This document shows, piece after piece, positions 1 to 8,503 of a DNA stretch of 64,000 bases. The number at the start of each line of letters is the position of its first letter. Positions within the stretch are counted from its first letter, which is position 1. Origin of the DNA: JAJYSO01 sp964579505 (lineage in GTDB: Bacteria; Bacteroidota; Bacteroidia; Flavobacteriales; Flavobacteriaceae); the NCBI GenBank assembly GCA_964579505.1, contig CAZOGC010000006.1:62001-126000 (forward strand). The letters are read 5' to 3'. Position numbers and translations under genes: made by a program. The notes under the pieces are model-generated. The model did no database searches. It saw only the letters and a program-made list of their open reading frames with translations, and was not told where the DNA came from.

Positions 1-746
1 GTAAAAATATATCGGCAGCCGCCTTTGATATTGCAGCTATGCGAGCAGATGTTGAGGCCGGAATGTATTTTGACAGCAGTATTCCACAAGGATATGGTAT
101 TGGCAGTAGCGGCGCGTTGGTGGCAGCTGTGTATGATAAGTATGCACAAAACAAGATTACGGTTTTAGAAAATCTTACCCGCGATAAATTAATTGCTTTA
201 AAAGCCATTTTTTCAGAAATGGAATCTTTTTATCACGGAAAATCTTCCGGATTAGATCCGTTAAACAGCTATTTAAGCTTGCCATTGCTCATCAACTCAA
301 AAGAAAATATAGAAATGGCCGGTCTGCCTTCGCAAACGCGCGAAGGAAAAGGGGCGGTTTTTCTGTTAGATAGTGGCAGTGTGGGTGAAACGGCTCCGCT
401 GGTCAACTTGTTTTTGGAGAACTTAAAAAATGAAGGGTACCGCAAGATGCTAAAAAATAAGTTTGTCAAACACACCGATGCGTGTATTGAAGATTTTTTA
501 AAAGGTGATGTAAAATCGCTGTTTGGTAATATTAAAAAGCTGTCTAATGTAGTCTTGATTAATTTTAAGCCAATGATTCCACAGAAGTTTCACACCTTGT
601 GGCAAAAAGGAATTGAGACCAATGCGTATTATCTAAAACTCTGTGGCTCTGGCGGCGGCGGATATATATTAGGGTTTGCCCCAGATTTTAGCAAAGCACA
701 AGCCGCTTTAAAAGATTATAAACTAGAAGTGGTTTATAATTTCTAA
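1..746 (+). CDS. Mevalonate kinase-like GHMP kinase (5' end cut off by window)
   Basis: The reading frame is open from base 3 with no stop before the internal ATG at 39, so the gene starts left of the window; about 247 codons are visible. The GHMP-kinase glycine loop IPQGYGIGSSGALVAA lies near the visible start, and the C-terminal GHMP motif LKLCGSGGGGYILGF is near the end. GHMP kinases phosphorylate small metabolites such as mevalonate, homoserine or galactose in the cytoplasm. The next gene is a UbiA prenyltransferase 11 bp downstream, and from knowledge of flavobacterial genomes this pairing points to the mevalonate isoprenoid pathway. The kinase family is clear; the exact substrate is inferred from the neighbour. 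Confidence 0.8.
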   Translation, partial: KNISAAAFDIAAMRADVEAGMYFDSSIPQGYGIGSSGALVAAVYDKYAQNKITVLENLTRDKLIALKAIFSEMESFYHGKSSGLDPLNSYLSLPLLINSKENIEMAGLPSQTREGKGAVFLLDSGSVGETAPLVNLFLENLKNEGYRKMLKNKFVKHTDACIEDFLKGDVKSLFGNIKKLSNVVLINFKPMIPQKFHTLWQKGIETNAYYLKLCGSGGGGYILGFAPDFSKAQAALKDYKLEVVYNF

Positions 747-757
747 CCTCATTTTTC

Positions 758-1666
758 ATGCTCTCTAGAAAGAACAAACTTTTCTTGCTCAAACTGGCGA
801 GTTTGTTTTCAGTGGTACGCGGCTATAATATTGCGCTGATTGTTTTGGCAGAATATTTGGCTTCGATCTACATTTTTGCGCCAAATATGGCACTGCATAG
901 TGTAGTTTTTGATCCGCAGTTGTTTCTGATCGTATTGGCTTCTTTGCTGTCTATTGCCTCGGGTTATATCATCAATAATTTTTACGATGCAGAAAAAGAT
1001 TTAATTAATAGACCCTATAAAACGGCTATTGATAATTATGTAGGGCAAAAGACTAAACTGACCACTTATTTTATTCTCAATTTTTTGGCGGTAATAGCCG
1101 TTAGTGCTGTTTCGTTTAGAGCCGTGCTGTTTTTTTCGGTATATATCTTCTTCTTGTGGCTTTATTCACATAAATTGAAACGAATACCCTTGCTAGGTAA
1201 TATTACAGCAGCAGTATTGGCCATTGTTCCTTTCTTTGGTATTTTTATTTATTACCGCAATTTTGAGCTGATTATTTTTGTGCACGCTACATTTTTATTC
1301 CTGATTTTATTTATACGCGAGTTGGTAAAAGACTTGGAAAATTTGAAAGGAGATTTTGCGCAAAACTACCGTACAATACCAGTAGTATATGGCATTAGGG
1401 TTACCAAAATTGCGGTGAGTATCGCCTTTTTACTCACGCTGGTACCTACTGCTATTTTGCTGTCAGATTGGATGCAGGTGGGCTATATGCATTACTACTT
1501 TATACTGAGTTTTTTTCTGTTGCTCTTTTTTCTGTTTTCACTGTGGAAATCGAATTCAAAACTGCATTATACCTTGCTGCACAATTTGCTAAAACTCATT
1601 ATTGTATTAGGGGTGTTTAGTATCTTGCTCATCAATGTAGATGTGCTGTTGAATAAGGTGTTATAA
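758..1666 (+). CDS. UbiA-family prenyltransferase, probably geranylgeranylglycerol-phosphate geranylgeranyltransferase type
   Basis: This 302-residue, strongly hydrophobic protein has about eight to nine membrane segments. The two aspartate-rich motifs of the UbiA superfamily are visible: NNFYDAEKD at residues 73-81 and KDLENLKGD at 191-199. They bind magnesium and the prenyl diphosphate. UbiA enzymes join a prenyl chain to an acceptor in the inner membrane, such as a quinone precursor, haem or a glycerol-phosphate lipid. It follows the mevalonate-kinase-like gene by 11 bp and is probably co-transcribed with it. The narrower call rests on the usual annotation of this gene pair in flavobacteria, not on residues I can see; a quinone-pathway role is possible. 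Confidence 0.8.
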   Translation: MLSRKNKLFLLKLASLFSVVRGYNIALIVLAEYLASIYIFAPNMALHSVVFDPQLFLIVLASLLSIASGYIINNFYDAEKDLINRPYKTAIDNYVGQKTKLTTYFILNFLAVIAVSAVSFRAVLFFSVYIFFLWLYSHKLKRIPLLGNITAAVLAIVPFFGIFIYYRNFELIIFVHATFLFLILFIRELVKDLENLKGDFAQNYRTIPVVYGIRVTKIAVSIAFLLTLVPTAILLSDWMQVGYMHYYFILSFFLLLFFLFSLWKSNSKLHYTLLHNLLKLIIVLGVFSILLINVDVLLNKVL

Positions 1667-1714
1667 GTCGAAAAATTATTCATAAAGGCTTCACTATTCC
1701 CCGACTTTCGTTTG

Positions 1715-1722
1715 TACCTTTG
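1715..1722 (+). promoter_or_regulatory. Candidate Bacteroidota -7 promoter element (TACCTTTG)
   Basis: TACCTTTG matches the TAnnTTTG -7 consensus of the Bacteroidota primary sigma factor exactly. It lies 16 bp before the ATG at 1739, which would give a very short leader and argues against the upstream TTG start at 1712. I could not see a clear -33 TTTG box. Confidence 0.45.
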
Positions 1723-1738
1723 TGTAAATTTATGGTTT

Positions 1739-2677
1739 ATGAAGGTTCTTCACGTAGATGAAAATCACCCGTTGTTAGTAGAACAATTACAGGCTTACGG
1801 ATTTGAAAACGATATTGATTACACTTCTTCTAAAGAAGAAATAGAAAAGAAAATAAGTCGGTATGATGGGCTGATTATTCGCAGCCGATTCACCTTAAAC
1901 CGTGCTTTTTTTGATGCGGCAATCAACCTAAAATTTATAGGACGATTAGGAGCCGGATTAGAAAATATTGACACGACGTATGCCCACCAAAAAGGCGTTA
2001 AATTGTTTAATGCTCCTGAAGGAAATAGAAATGCGGTAGGAGAACACACGTTAGGTATGTTGCTCTCCCTGTTTAATAAACTGAATACGGCCGACCAAGA
2101 AGTGCGGAAAGGGCTTTGGCGACGTGAAGAGAACCGTGGATTAGAGATTGAAGGAAAAACCGTAGGAATTATAGGCTACGGCAACATGGGCAAGTCGTTT
2201 GCCAAAAAATTGCGTGGGTTTGATTGCGAGGTGCTCTGTTATGATATAAAACCCGGGGTAGGCAATGAGGATGCGCGTCAAGTTACGCTAACAGAATTTC
2301 AAAAAAAGTGCGAGGTGGTAAGTTTACACACCCCTTTAAACCCCACTTCAGACCGAATGATTAACGCCAATTTTATTGCCGGGTTTGCACACCCCTTTTG
2401 GTTTTTAACAACAGCCCGTGGACAATGTACGGTTACCGCAGATTTGGTTGCTGCTTTGCAAGCCGGGAAGGTATTAGGCGCCGGACTAGATGTGCTGGAA
2501 TACGAAAAAAAATCGTTTGAAAACTTGTTTGATAAAGAAAACGAGATGCCGCAAGCTTTTCGGTATTTAATTCAAAGCCCTAAAGTGTTACTCACTCCAC
2601 ACGTGGCTGGTTGGACGGTTGAAAGTAAAATCAAATTGGCACAAACTATTGTTGATAAAATTAAAGCTAATTTTTAA
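1739..2677 (+). CDS. D-isomer-specific 2-hydroxyacid dehydrogenase (3-phosphoglycerate dehydrogenase-like, no ACT domain)
   Basis: The protein has 312 residues from the ATG at 1739. An in-frame TTG at 1712 would add nine residues but overlaps the promoter-like TACCTTTG, so the ATG is preferred. The Rossmann loop GYGNMG is at 146-151, and the family's catalytic trio is present: Arg227 (TTARG), Glu254 (DVLEYE) and His288 (TPHVAGW). Enzymes of this family reduce 2-keto acids or oxidise D-2-hydroxy acids with NAD(H). The closest flavour is SerA, the first step of serine synthesis, but there is no C-terminal ACT or regulatory domain. It ends 9 bp from the convergent sigma gene. The family is certain and the substrate is not. 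Confidence 0.85.
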   Translation: MKVLHVDENHPLLVEQLQAYGFENDIDYTSSKEEIEKKISRYDGLIIRSRFTLNRAFFDAAINLKFIGRLGAGLENIDTTYAHQKGVKLFNAPEGNRNAVGEHTLGMLLSLFNKLNTADQEVRKGLWRREENRGLEIEGKTVGIIGYGNMGKSFAKKLRGFDCEVLCYDIKPGVGNEDARQVTLTEFQKKCEVVSLHTPLNPTSDRMINANFIAGFAHPFWFLTTARGQCTVTADLVAALQAGKVLGAGLDVLEYEKKSFENLFDKENEMPQAFRYLIQSPKVLLTPHVAGWTVESKIKLAQTIVDKIKANF

Positions 2678-2686
2678 TCCCTTGTG

Positions 2687-3277
2687 TTATCGTTGAAGCA
2701 AAAGGAGCGCAAAAAGTAAAGAAATATCAGATCTTGTCTGGATATATAGTCGTATAGTCTTCAGTGCTTTGTTCATATGTCCTTTTACGGTGCTTTCAGA
2801 AATACCTAGCTCTTTACTAATTTCTTTGTGGCTTTTTCCTTCATTTCTAGACATTTCAAAGATGCGTTTGCATTTTGGAGGAAGCTTTTCAATGGCCGTA
2901 TTTTTGAGTGCGGTATACTCTTTATAAATGATATAATCTTCTGTGGTGTTACGAGGTTTTTTGCTTTTATTGAGTAGTTCCTGCCTTAGCTTTTGATTGT
3001 TTACAATCTTTTTAAGGCGATTAAAAGAGAGATTTCTCGTAATGGTATATAGATACGATTTAAACGAGCGGTTGGGGTCTAAAGATTCTCTGTGTATCCA
3101 TACTTTTAGAAAGACTTCTTGTATTATCTCTTCAGCGTGATTTTTTGATTTTAAAAGCCGAAAGCAATAGCCATATAATTCTCTGCTATACATTTCGTAT
3201 AGTTTATGAAAAGCCCTCTCATTTCCGTTGAGAACTTTCTGAACGAGTAGTTTATCGGTTTCTCTTTCTAAACTCAT
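2687..3277 (-). CDS. ECF-type RNA polymerase sigma-70 factor, Bacteroidota FecI-like
   Basis: The 196-residue protein has the two ECF regions. Region 2 is at about residues 24-90, with HAEEIIQEVFLKVW. Region 4 is at about 125-180, ending in a helix-turn-helix (SHKEISKELGISESTVKGHM). A short hydrophobic tail (SLLFALLLLQR) follows, as is common in Bacteroidota ECF factors. Such sigma factors are held by a membrane FecR protein and released when an outer-membrane receptor binds its substrate. The likely partner is the FecR-like gene starting at 3784, but here the two genes diverge instead of lying in tandem. The target promoter is expected in front of the SusC gene or in the shared spacer. Confidence 0.92.
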   Translation of the reverse strand: MSLERETDKLLVQKVLNGNERAFHKLYEMYSRELYGYCFRLLKSKNHAEEIIQEVFLKVWIHRESLDPNRSFKSYLYTITRNLSFNRLKKIVNNQKLRQELLNKSKKPRNTTEDYIIYKEYTALKNTAIEKLPPKCKRIFEMSRNEGKSHKEISKELGISESTVKGHMNKALKTIRLYIQTRSDISLLFALLLLQR

Positions 3278-3783
3278 TTATGAGATTATGATGCCTATTT
3301 ATAAATAGCCTATTGAAATACTTGTTATGCATGCACACTAATAAATATTTTTCACAACCTTTAAAATAGGTTTTTAAGTCTTTTTCATTGTTTTGAGCTC
3401 CTGTCAAAGAGTCTTTTTCATATAAAACACACAGGTTAGACAGGGTTGCCTTGATAACGTATATTTCAAATAAGCTTAATTACCCTAAATGCATAATAGG
3501 TATTAAAACGATTACAACTAAGGGAAAATTAACGCAATCAAATGTAATGTAAAATTGATTAATAACGAGATAGGGTTTAGATAAAATAATCGTTAAAACG
3601 TATTTGAAGATAGTATAATATTCTGATATACAGATTTTTATATTTTAAAATAAAATAATTATGCCGATGATAAAAAGTTGTGGGATGTAGGGGAAAATGT
3701 TAAAATTAAAAAAAACAGAAAATAAAGCGGTACCAAAGAGGTGTTCAGTTGTATTAATAAGTAAAGGGGCGATAAAAGCAACT
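3278..3783. other. 506-bp AT-rich divergent spacer between sigma factor and FecR gene
   Basis: No convincing gene is seen. The FecR reading frame stays open back to an ATG at 3697, but the sequence between 3697 and 3783 does not look like a FecR N-terminus. No good TAnnTTTG element is visible on either strand. The spacer must hold both divergent promoters, and a palindrome sits near the sigma start (3295-3308). Confidence 0.5.
3295..3308. repeat. 14-bp perfect palindrome upstream of the sigma gene
   Basis: CTATTTATAAATAG is its own reverse complement and lies 17 bp upstream of the sigma start codon. It could be an operator or promoter part. AT-rich palindromes also arise by chance in this base composition, so confidence in function is low. 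Confidence 0.25.
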
Positions 3784-4962
3784 ATGAAAGAGGCGGATAA
3801 GATTAAGAAACTTATAGAGAAATACGTTCGTAATCAGTGTGACGAGAAAGAACTAGAGTTATTGTTTAGCTATTTTAAGCAGGCTAAAAGTGCTGAAGTT
3901 TTACCTAAAGTAGATGAGTTAGATCTTTTATTAAAAGAAGGAGAATGGACTCAAGATGAGGTGGACAAGGTGTATGCCAATATAAAAAAACAAATAAGGA
4001 AACACGATTCAAGCATAACATCAAAAGGAAGATTGAGAATAAAGATAGTAAGATATGCCGCTATTTTTATAGCACTTTTAGGAGTGGTTACTTGGGGATA
4101 TTGGCAAATAACTCGTGGGGGGACGAACCCTCAGAAAGTTATACAATCAAACCAAATTGTGTCTACTCCTAAGTCAATTCAACTTAAGTTGGGTAATGGC
4201 ACAGTAAAAATGATAAATGTAGCCGATAGTACTGCTTTTAAAGATAAACACGGTATTGTAATTGGGCATCAGAAAGGAGAGCAGCTAACGTATCAACAAA
4301 AAAAGTATGACAAACTGGTTTATAATACCCTTATTGTTCCCTACGGAAAAAAATTTAAGGTAGAGTTGTCTGATGGAACGTGGGTGCATATGAATTCCGG
4401 ATCTAGTTTAAGATATCCGGTGGCTTTTATAGAAGGACAGAAACGGCAGGTGTATTTAGAAGGAGAGGCCTATTTTGACGTTGCGAAAGATAAAAAACAC
4501 CCATTTATTGTGCACGTAGGTAAATTGAATGTTGAAGTATATGGAACTGAATTTGACGTGTTGGGCTATAAAGAACTTCCTTCAATAGCGGTAGTGCTGG
4601 TAGAAGGCTCGGTGGGGATGTATTCAAAAAATGAAAAAGAGAAAATAGCGGCGCTGACACCCGGAGTTAGGGGAAGCTATAATAAACAAACACATACAAT
4701 TTCTAAAAAGAATGTAAGAACAAGCCTTTATACCGCTTGGATGGATGGTGAAATGGTTTTTAGGAATATGGAATTTAAAAATATTCTTATGAAACTAGAA
4801 CGGCATTATAATGTTACCATTATAAATAAAAATAAAGCGTTAGAGGAGAGCCGTTATAGCGCAAATTTTGGCGACGAACCTATAGAAAAGGTGCTAGCAT
4901 ATTTAAAGGCATCCTATAATATTAATTACACAATTAATAACGGAAAAATTATTATTGAATAA
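3784..4962 (+). CDS. FecR-family anti-sigma factor with C-terminal DUF4974-type domain
   Basis: From the ATG at 3784 the protein has 392 residues and begins MKEADKIKKLIEKYVRNQ, the usual start of this family. The alternative ATG at 3697 adds 29 atypical residues. The order is a cytoplasmic anti-sigma region, one membrane segment (RYAAIFIALLGVVTWGYWQI, at about residue 85-105), a periplasmic FecR domain (from VPYGKKFKVELSDGTWVHMN through YLEGEAYFDVAKD to YGTEFDV), and a C-terminal domain (NMEFKNILMKLERHYNV) that contacts the STN domain of the receptor. It should hold the divergent sigma factor at the inner membrane until the SusC protein encoded next signals that substrate is bound. Confidence 0.93.
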   Translation: MKEADKIKKLIEKYVRNQCDEKELELLFSYFKQAKSAEVLPKVDELDLLLKEGEWTQDEVDKVYANIKKQIRKHDSSITSKGRLRIKIVRYAAIFIALLGVVTWGYWQITRGGTNPQKVIQSNQIVSTPKSIQLKLGNGTVKMINVADSTAFKDKHGIVIGHQKGEQLTYQQKKYDKLVYNTLIVPYGKKFKVELSDGTWVHMNSGSSLRYPVAFIEGQKRQVYLEGEAYFDVAKDKKHPFIVHVGKLNVEVYGTEFDVLGYKELPSIAVVLVEGSVGMYSKNEKEKIAALTPGVRGSYNKQTHTISKKNVRTSLYTAWMDGEMVFRNMEFKNILMKLERHYNVTIINKNKALEESRYSANFGDEPIEKVLAYLKASYNINYTINNGKIIIE

Positions 4963-4988
4963 CAAAAAATAAACGGTAAAACAAAAAA

Positions 4989-5014
4989 TCGGAAAATGCT
5001 GGCACATTTCCCGA
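4989..5014 (+). promoter_or_regulatory. Hairpin between fecR-like and susC-like genes
   Basis: TCGGAAAATG and CATTTCCCGA can pair over 10 bp with one A-C mismatch and a 6-nt loop. No T-run follows, so it is not an obvious terminator. It may be an attenuator or an mRNA-processing site that sets FecR and SusC levels apart. This is a low-confidence structural observation. Confidence 0.3.
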
Positions 5015-5061
5015 TCGGACTGTGATTAATAGATTAACCACGAATTAAACGCTGCAAAAGT

Positions 5062-8000
5062 ATGAAAAAACTTCTTGGCTCCTCTAGGAGTATCCCCCCT
5101 ATTTTTAAAAACGGACTAAAAATGAAGCTGACGCTGTTTTTTATCTTCCTGAATCTATGTGTGGTTCAAGGAAACAACCTGCGCGCGCAGGAAACGAGAG
5201 TAACTTTAAACTTAAAAGAAGTTACCGTTCAAGATTTTATTAATGAAGTTGAAGCAAAAACCGATTTGCGATTTGCTTACAAGGTGAACGCGGTAGATTT
5301 AAACCGTGTAATCAATGTAAAGGCAGATAACAAACCTATTAAGGAAGTGTTACAACAGGTTTTTAAATCTACCAACACAAAGTATGTGATTATGGAGAAG
5401 CAGATAATCTTAAAGAAAAAGAAAAAAAAGGCTTCTTTAAATACATCTTCAACCTTACCTCAACCACAACCAGATCCTATTCAAGTAATGGGAAAAGTAA
5501 CCGATCAAGGCGGTACACCTTTAATTGGGGCATATGTTGCTATAAAAGGAAATGCTAGAGGAGTAAGTACCAATACACAGGGTGCATTTACTATTACAGC
5601 ACAACCGCAAGACACATTAGTGGTAAGTTATATTGGTTTTCAGACAAAAGAAGTGCCAATAGCTGGGAAAACAATTATTAATATTCAGCTAAAAGAGGAA
5701 GTTGGGGTGTTGTCTGAATTTGTGGCAAATGGTATCTTTAAACGTAAAGCAGAAAGTTTTACCGGTTCCGCCATCACTGTTGATAAAGAACAATTAAGGC
5801 GCGCAGGAAGTCTTAATATTTTTCAGGCTTTGCGAAATATTGCCCCTTCAATGGCGGTAATTGATAATATGGCGTTGGGATCAGACCCCAATAATCTTCC
5901 TGACTTGCAAATTAGAGGAACATCTTCTTTTCCGGCCAATGCAGATGCTACGGCAAATTTTAAAGGCAATTACCTTAAAAACCCCAATCAACCTTTGTTT
6001 ATCTTAAATGGTTTTGAGGCCACGCTAGAACAAATTTATGATTTAGATATAAACCGAGTGGCAAGTATTACCATTCTTAAAGATGCGGCTTCTAAAGCGT
6101 TGTATGGCTCTAAAGCTGCTAATGGAGTTATTGTTATTGAAACCGAGCGATTAACCGGAGGCGAAGTGTTGGTAACATATAATGCTAGCTTAGATATAGA
6201 AATGCCGGATTTAACAAGTTATAATCTAACCAACGCTATAGAAAAACTAGAAGCAGAGAAGATAGATGGAATGTATTTGCCCAGTACAACTGATCCTGAA
6301 GAGTTAGTAAGGTTACAACAATTATACAATGCTCGTCGAAGACTAGCCCTTGAAGGATTGAATACAGATTGGTTAGCCAAACCGCTTCAAACCGGAGTAG
6401 GACAAAGACATGCTATTACCGTAGAACTGGGTTCAGAAGATTTGCGGGTACGCGGAAATATTTCTTACCGAAAAACAAATGGCGCAATGAAAGGCTCGTA
6501 TAGAAAAAATATAGCCGGCCATTTTACAACTTCATACCGCATTAAAAATTTCTCCTTTAAGAATGTTATTAATGTAGATAACAACAATTCAGCAGAGTCG
6601 CCTTATGGAGAGTTTAGCGAATATGCTAAAATGAACCCGTATTGGAAAGCTGTAAATGCTGATGGAACCATTCCTTATTATGCCGAAATTGGACCTAATG
6701 GAGAAAAGTATGTAAACCCACTTTACAATTCAACGCTTAACTCTAAAATTACGGCTAATTACTTCCGATTTGTAGATAATTTTTATTTAGAGTGGTATAT
6801 AAAACCCGAATTGAAACTGACCACTAGAATTGGAATAGACATTAAAAAAAGTGGAGCAGATGAATTTTATCCTTCCGGGCATACTATGTTTGAAAACTAT
6901 GTAGGAGATGATAAAGATAGAAAAGGCTCCTATCAACTCAATGATGGCGAAAGCAGCAATCTTTCAGGCGATCTTAACTTGCATTATTCTAACACCTTTG
7001 GAAAACATTTTGTCTTTGGTAATATAGGATTCAATATTAACGAGCAGAAATACAAAGAAAACATGTACAAAGCTGAAGGTTTTCCGAGTAGTCGGATGGA
7101 CAATATTATTTTTGCCAAAGGATATGCTCTAGACTCTAAACCTGTGGGCATAGAAGGTATTGCTAGAAACATTGGTTTTTTAGCAGTAGGTTCTTATATG
7201 TACGACAAACGTTTCTTAGCTGATATAACACTGCGTACCAGTGCCTCTTCTCAATTTGGCAATGAAAACCCTTGGGCTACTTTTTGGAGTTTGGGATTGG
7301 GTTGGAATATACACAACGAGAAATTCTTTTCAGGCGATGTAATAGATAAATTAAAAATAAGAGGTTCTTTAGGGTCTTCCGGGAGCCAGAATTTTAATAC
7401 CAACGAGTCGGTAGCTACCTATGCCTACTACCTAGAATCACTTTACCAAGGTTTTCCGGGCTCTTACCTTATGAATATGCCAAACCCCGGATTGCAATGG
7501 CAATCAAAATTTGATTATGACGTCGGATTAGATGCCAAAATAGGAAACCTCTCGTTGGTTTTTGACTATTATGAAAGCTATACCAAAAACTTAGTTACCG
7601 CTGTTACCATACCGTATTCTACCGGATTTAATTCTGTAAAAGAAAATCTAGGAAAAGTTAAAAATTATGGAGTTGAATTGCGTGCTTCTTATTTGTTGTG
7701 GCAAGACGGGAAAAACTTTTTCAACATTTTTGGCAGTGTAGCAACCAATAAAAACAAAATTTTGGAGCTTTCTGATGCCATGCGTAGCTACAACGAAGCC
7801 ATGGAAGAGCAAGCTTCTATGCTCTCTCAGTCAAAACCGGTCTTAAAATATGTTGAAGGAGGATCACTCAATTCTATTTGGGCTGTTAGATCATTAGGAA
7901 TTGATCCGGCTACCGGAAATGAAATCTATCTCGACAAAGAGGGTAATACTACTTATGAATGGGATGCCGATAACATGGTGGTAACAGGAAATAGCTTGCC

Positions 8001-8493
8001 TACATATAGAGGTAACTTTGGATTTAATGGAGAGTATAACGGAATAGGGTTAAGTGTAACAGCTAGGTTTTTAGGGGGCGGCCAGATGTATAATCAAACC
8101 CTGGTAGATAAGGTTGAAAATGTAGATATGAACTACAACGTAGATAAGCGTGTATTGACCGGAAGATGGTTAAAACCCGGTGATCACAGCCTTTTTAAGC
8201 GTTTAGGAAAAGTGAGTGTAGACCGTGATGGAGACGGTGTTCTAGAAACTCATTTTATGCAAAAAACCAGGGCTACTTCGCGGTTTGTACAAGACAGAAA
8301 TGAGTTGACAATAGCCGCCGTAAACCTGTATTATGATTTTAATGATAAGTTGCTAGACTACTTGGGCTTGCAAAGACTGCGCCTCAGTTTTAATATGAAC
8401 GACCTGTACACTTTTTCTTCTATCCGAATAGAACGCGGAGTGCTTTACCCTTTCTCTAGAACGATGTCTTTTTCTTTAATGGCTACTTTTTAA
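5062..8493 (+). CDS. SusC/RagA-family TonB-dependent transporter with N-terminal STN signalling domain
   Basis: This 1143-residue outer-membrane receptor has a long basic N-region and a signal peptide (MKLTLFFIFLNLCVVQG, ending about residue 43). A secretin/TonB short N-terminal (STN) domain follows at about 45-118, then a basic linker, a carboxypeptidase-regulatory-like domain at about 142-212, a plug domain (about 230-365) and the barrel, ending in an aromatic residue (SLMATF). The STN domain marks it as a trans-envelope signal transducer working with the FecR and sigma proteins encoded just upstream. The usual DEVVVVGYG junction before the plug is replaced by FVANGIFKRKAESFTGS, typical of one particular SusC subfamily. 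SusD follows 10 bp later. The imported substrate cannot be read from sequence. Confidence 0.93.
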   Translation: MKKLLGSSRSIPPIFKNGLKMKLTLFFIFLNLCVVQGNNLRAQETRVTLNLKEVTVQDFINEVEAKTDLRFAYKVNAVDLNRVINVKADNKPIKEVLQQVFKSTNTKYVIMEKQIILKKKKKKASLNTSSTLPQPQPDPIQVMGKVTDQGGTPLIGAYVAIKGNARGVSTNTQGAFTITAQPQDTLVVSYIGFQTKEVPIAGKTIINIQLKEEVGVLSEFVANGIFKRKAESFTGSAITVDKEQLRRAGSLNIFQALRNIAPSMAVIDNMALGSDPNNLPDLQIRGTSSFPANADATANFKGNYLKNPNQPLFILNGFEATLEQIYDLDINRVASITILKDAASKALYGSKAANGVIVIETERLTGGEVLVTYNASLDIEMPDLTSYNLTNAIEKLEAEKIDGMYLPSTTDPEELVRLQQLYNARRRLALEGLNTDWLAKPLQTGVGQRHAITVELGSEDLRVRGNISYRKTNGAMKGSYRKNIAGHFTTSYRIKNFSFKNVINVDNNNSAESPYGEFSEYAKMNPYWKAVNADGTIPYYAEIGPNGEKYVNPLYNSTLNSKITANYFRFVDNFYLEWYIKPELKLTTRIGIDIKKSGADEFYPSGHTMFENYVGDDKDRKGSYQLNDGESSNLSGDLNLHYSNTFGKHFVFGNIGFNINEQKYKENMYKAEGFPSSRMDNIIFAKGYALDSKPVGIEGIARNIGFLAVGSYMYDKRFLADITLRTSASSQFGNENPWATFWSLGLGWNIHNEKFFSGDVIDKLKIRGSLGSSGSQNFNTNESVATYAYYLESLYQGFPGSYLMNMPNPGLQWQSKFDYDVGLDAKIGNLSLVFDYYESYTKNLVTAVTIPYSTGFNSVKENLGKVKNYGVELRASYLLWQDGKNFFNIFGSVATNKNKILELSDAMRSYNEAMEEQASMLSQSKPVLKYVEGGSLNSIWAVRSLGIDPATGNEIYLDKEGNTTYEWDADNMVVTGNSLPTYRGNFGFNGEYNGIGLSVTARFLGGGQMYNQTLVDKVENVDMNYNVDKRVLTGRWLKPGDHSLFKRLGKVSVDRDGDGVLETHFMQKTRATSRFVQDRNELTIAAVNLYYDFNDKLLDYLGLQRLRLSFNMNDLYTFSSIRIERGVLYPFSRTMSFSLMATF

Positions 8494-8503
8494 AAACAAA
8501 ATT

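Noticed and set aside
1712..1738. TTG start nine codons upstream of the hydroxyacid dehydrogenase ATG
   Set aside because: It overlaps a TAnnTTTG promoter element and encodes residues not typical of the family start; the ATG at 1739 begins directly with the first beta strand.
3697..3783. N-terminal extension of the FecR-like protein
   Set aside because: The 29 extra residues do not resemble a FecR start, while the ATG at 3784 gives the usual MKEADKIKKLIEKY beginning.
5062..8493. Siderophore (FecA-type) receptor
   Set aside because: The STN domain and sigma/FecR genes fit, but the plug and barrel are SusC-like and a SusD gene follows, so an iron-chelate receptor alone does not explain the locus. 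A chelator substrate cannot be excluded.
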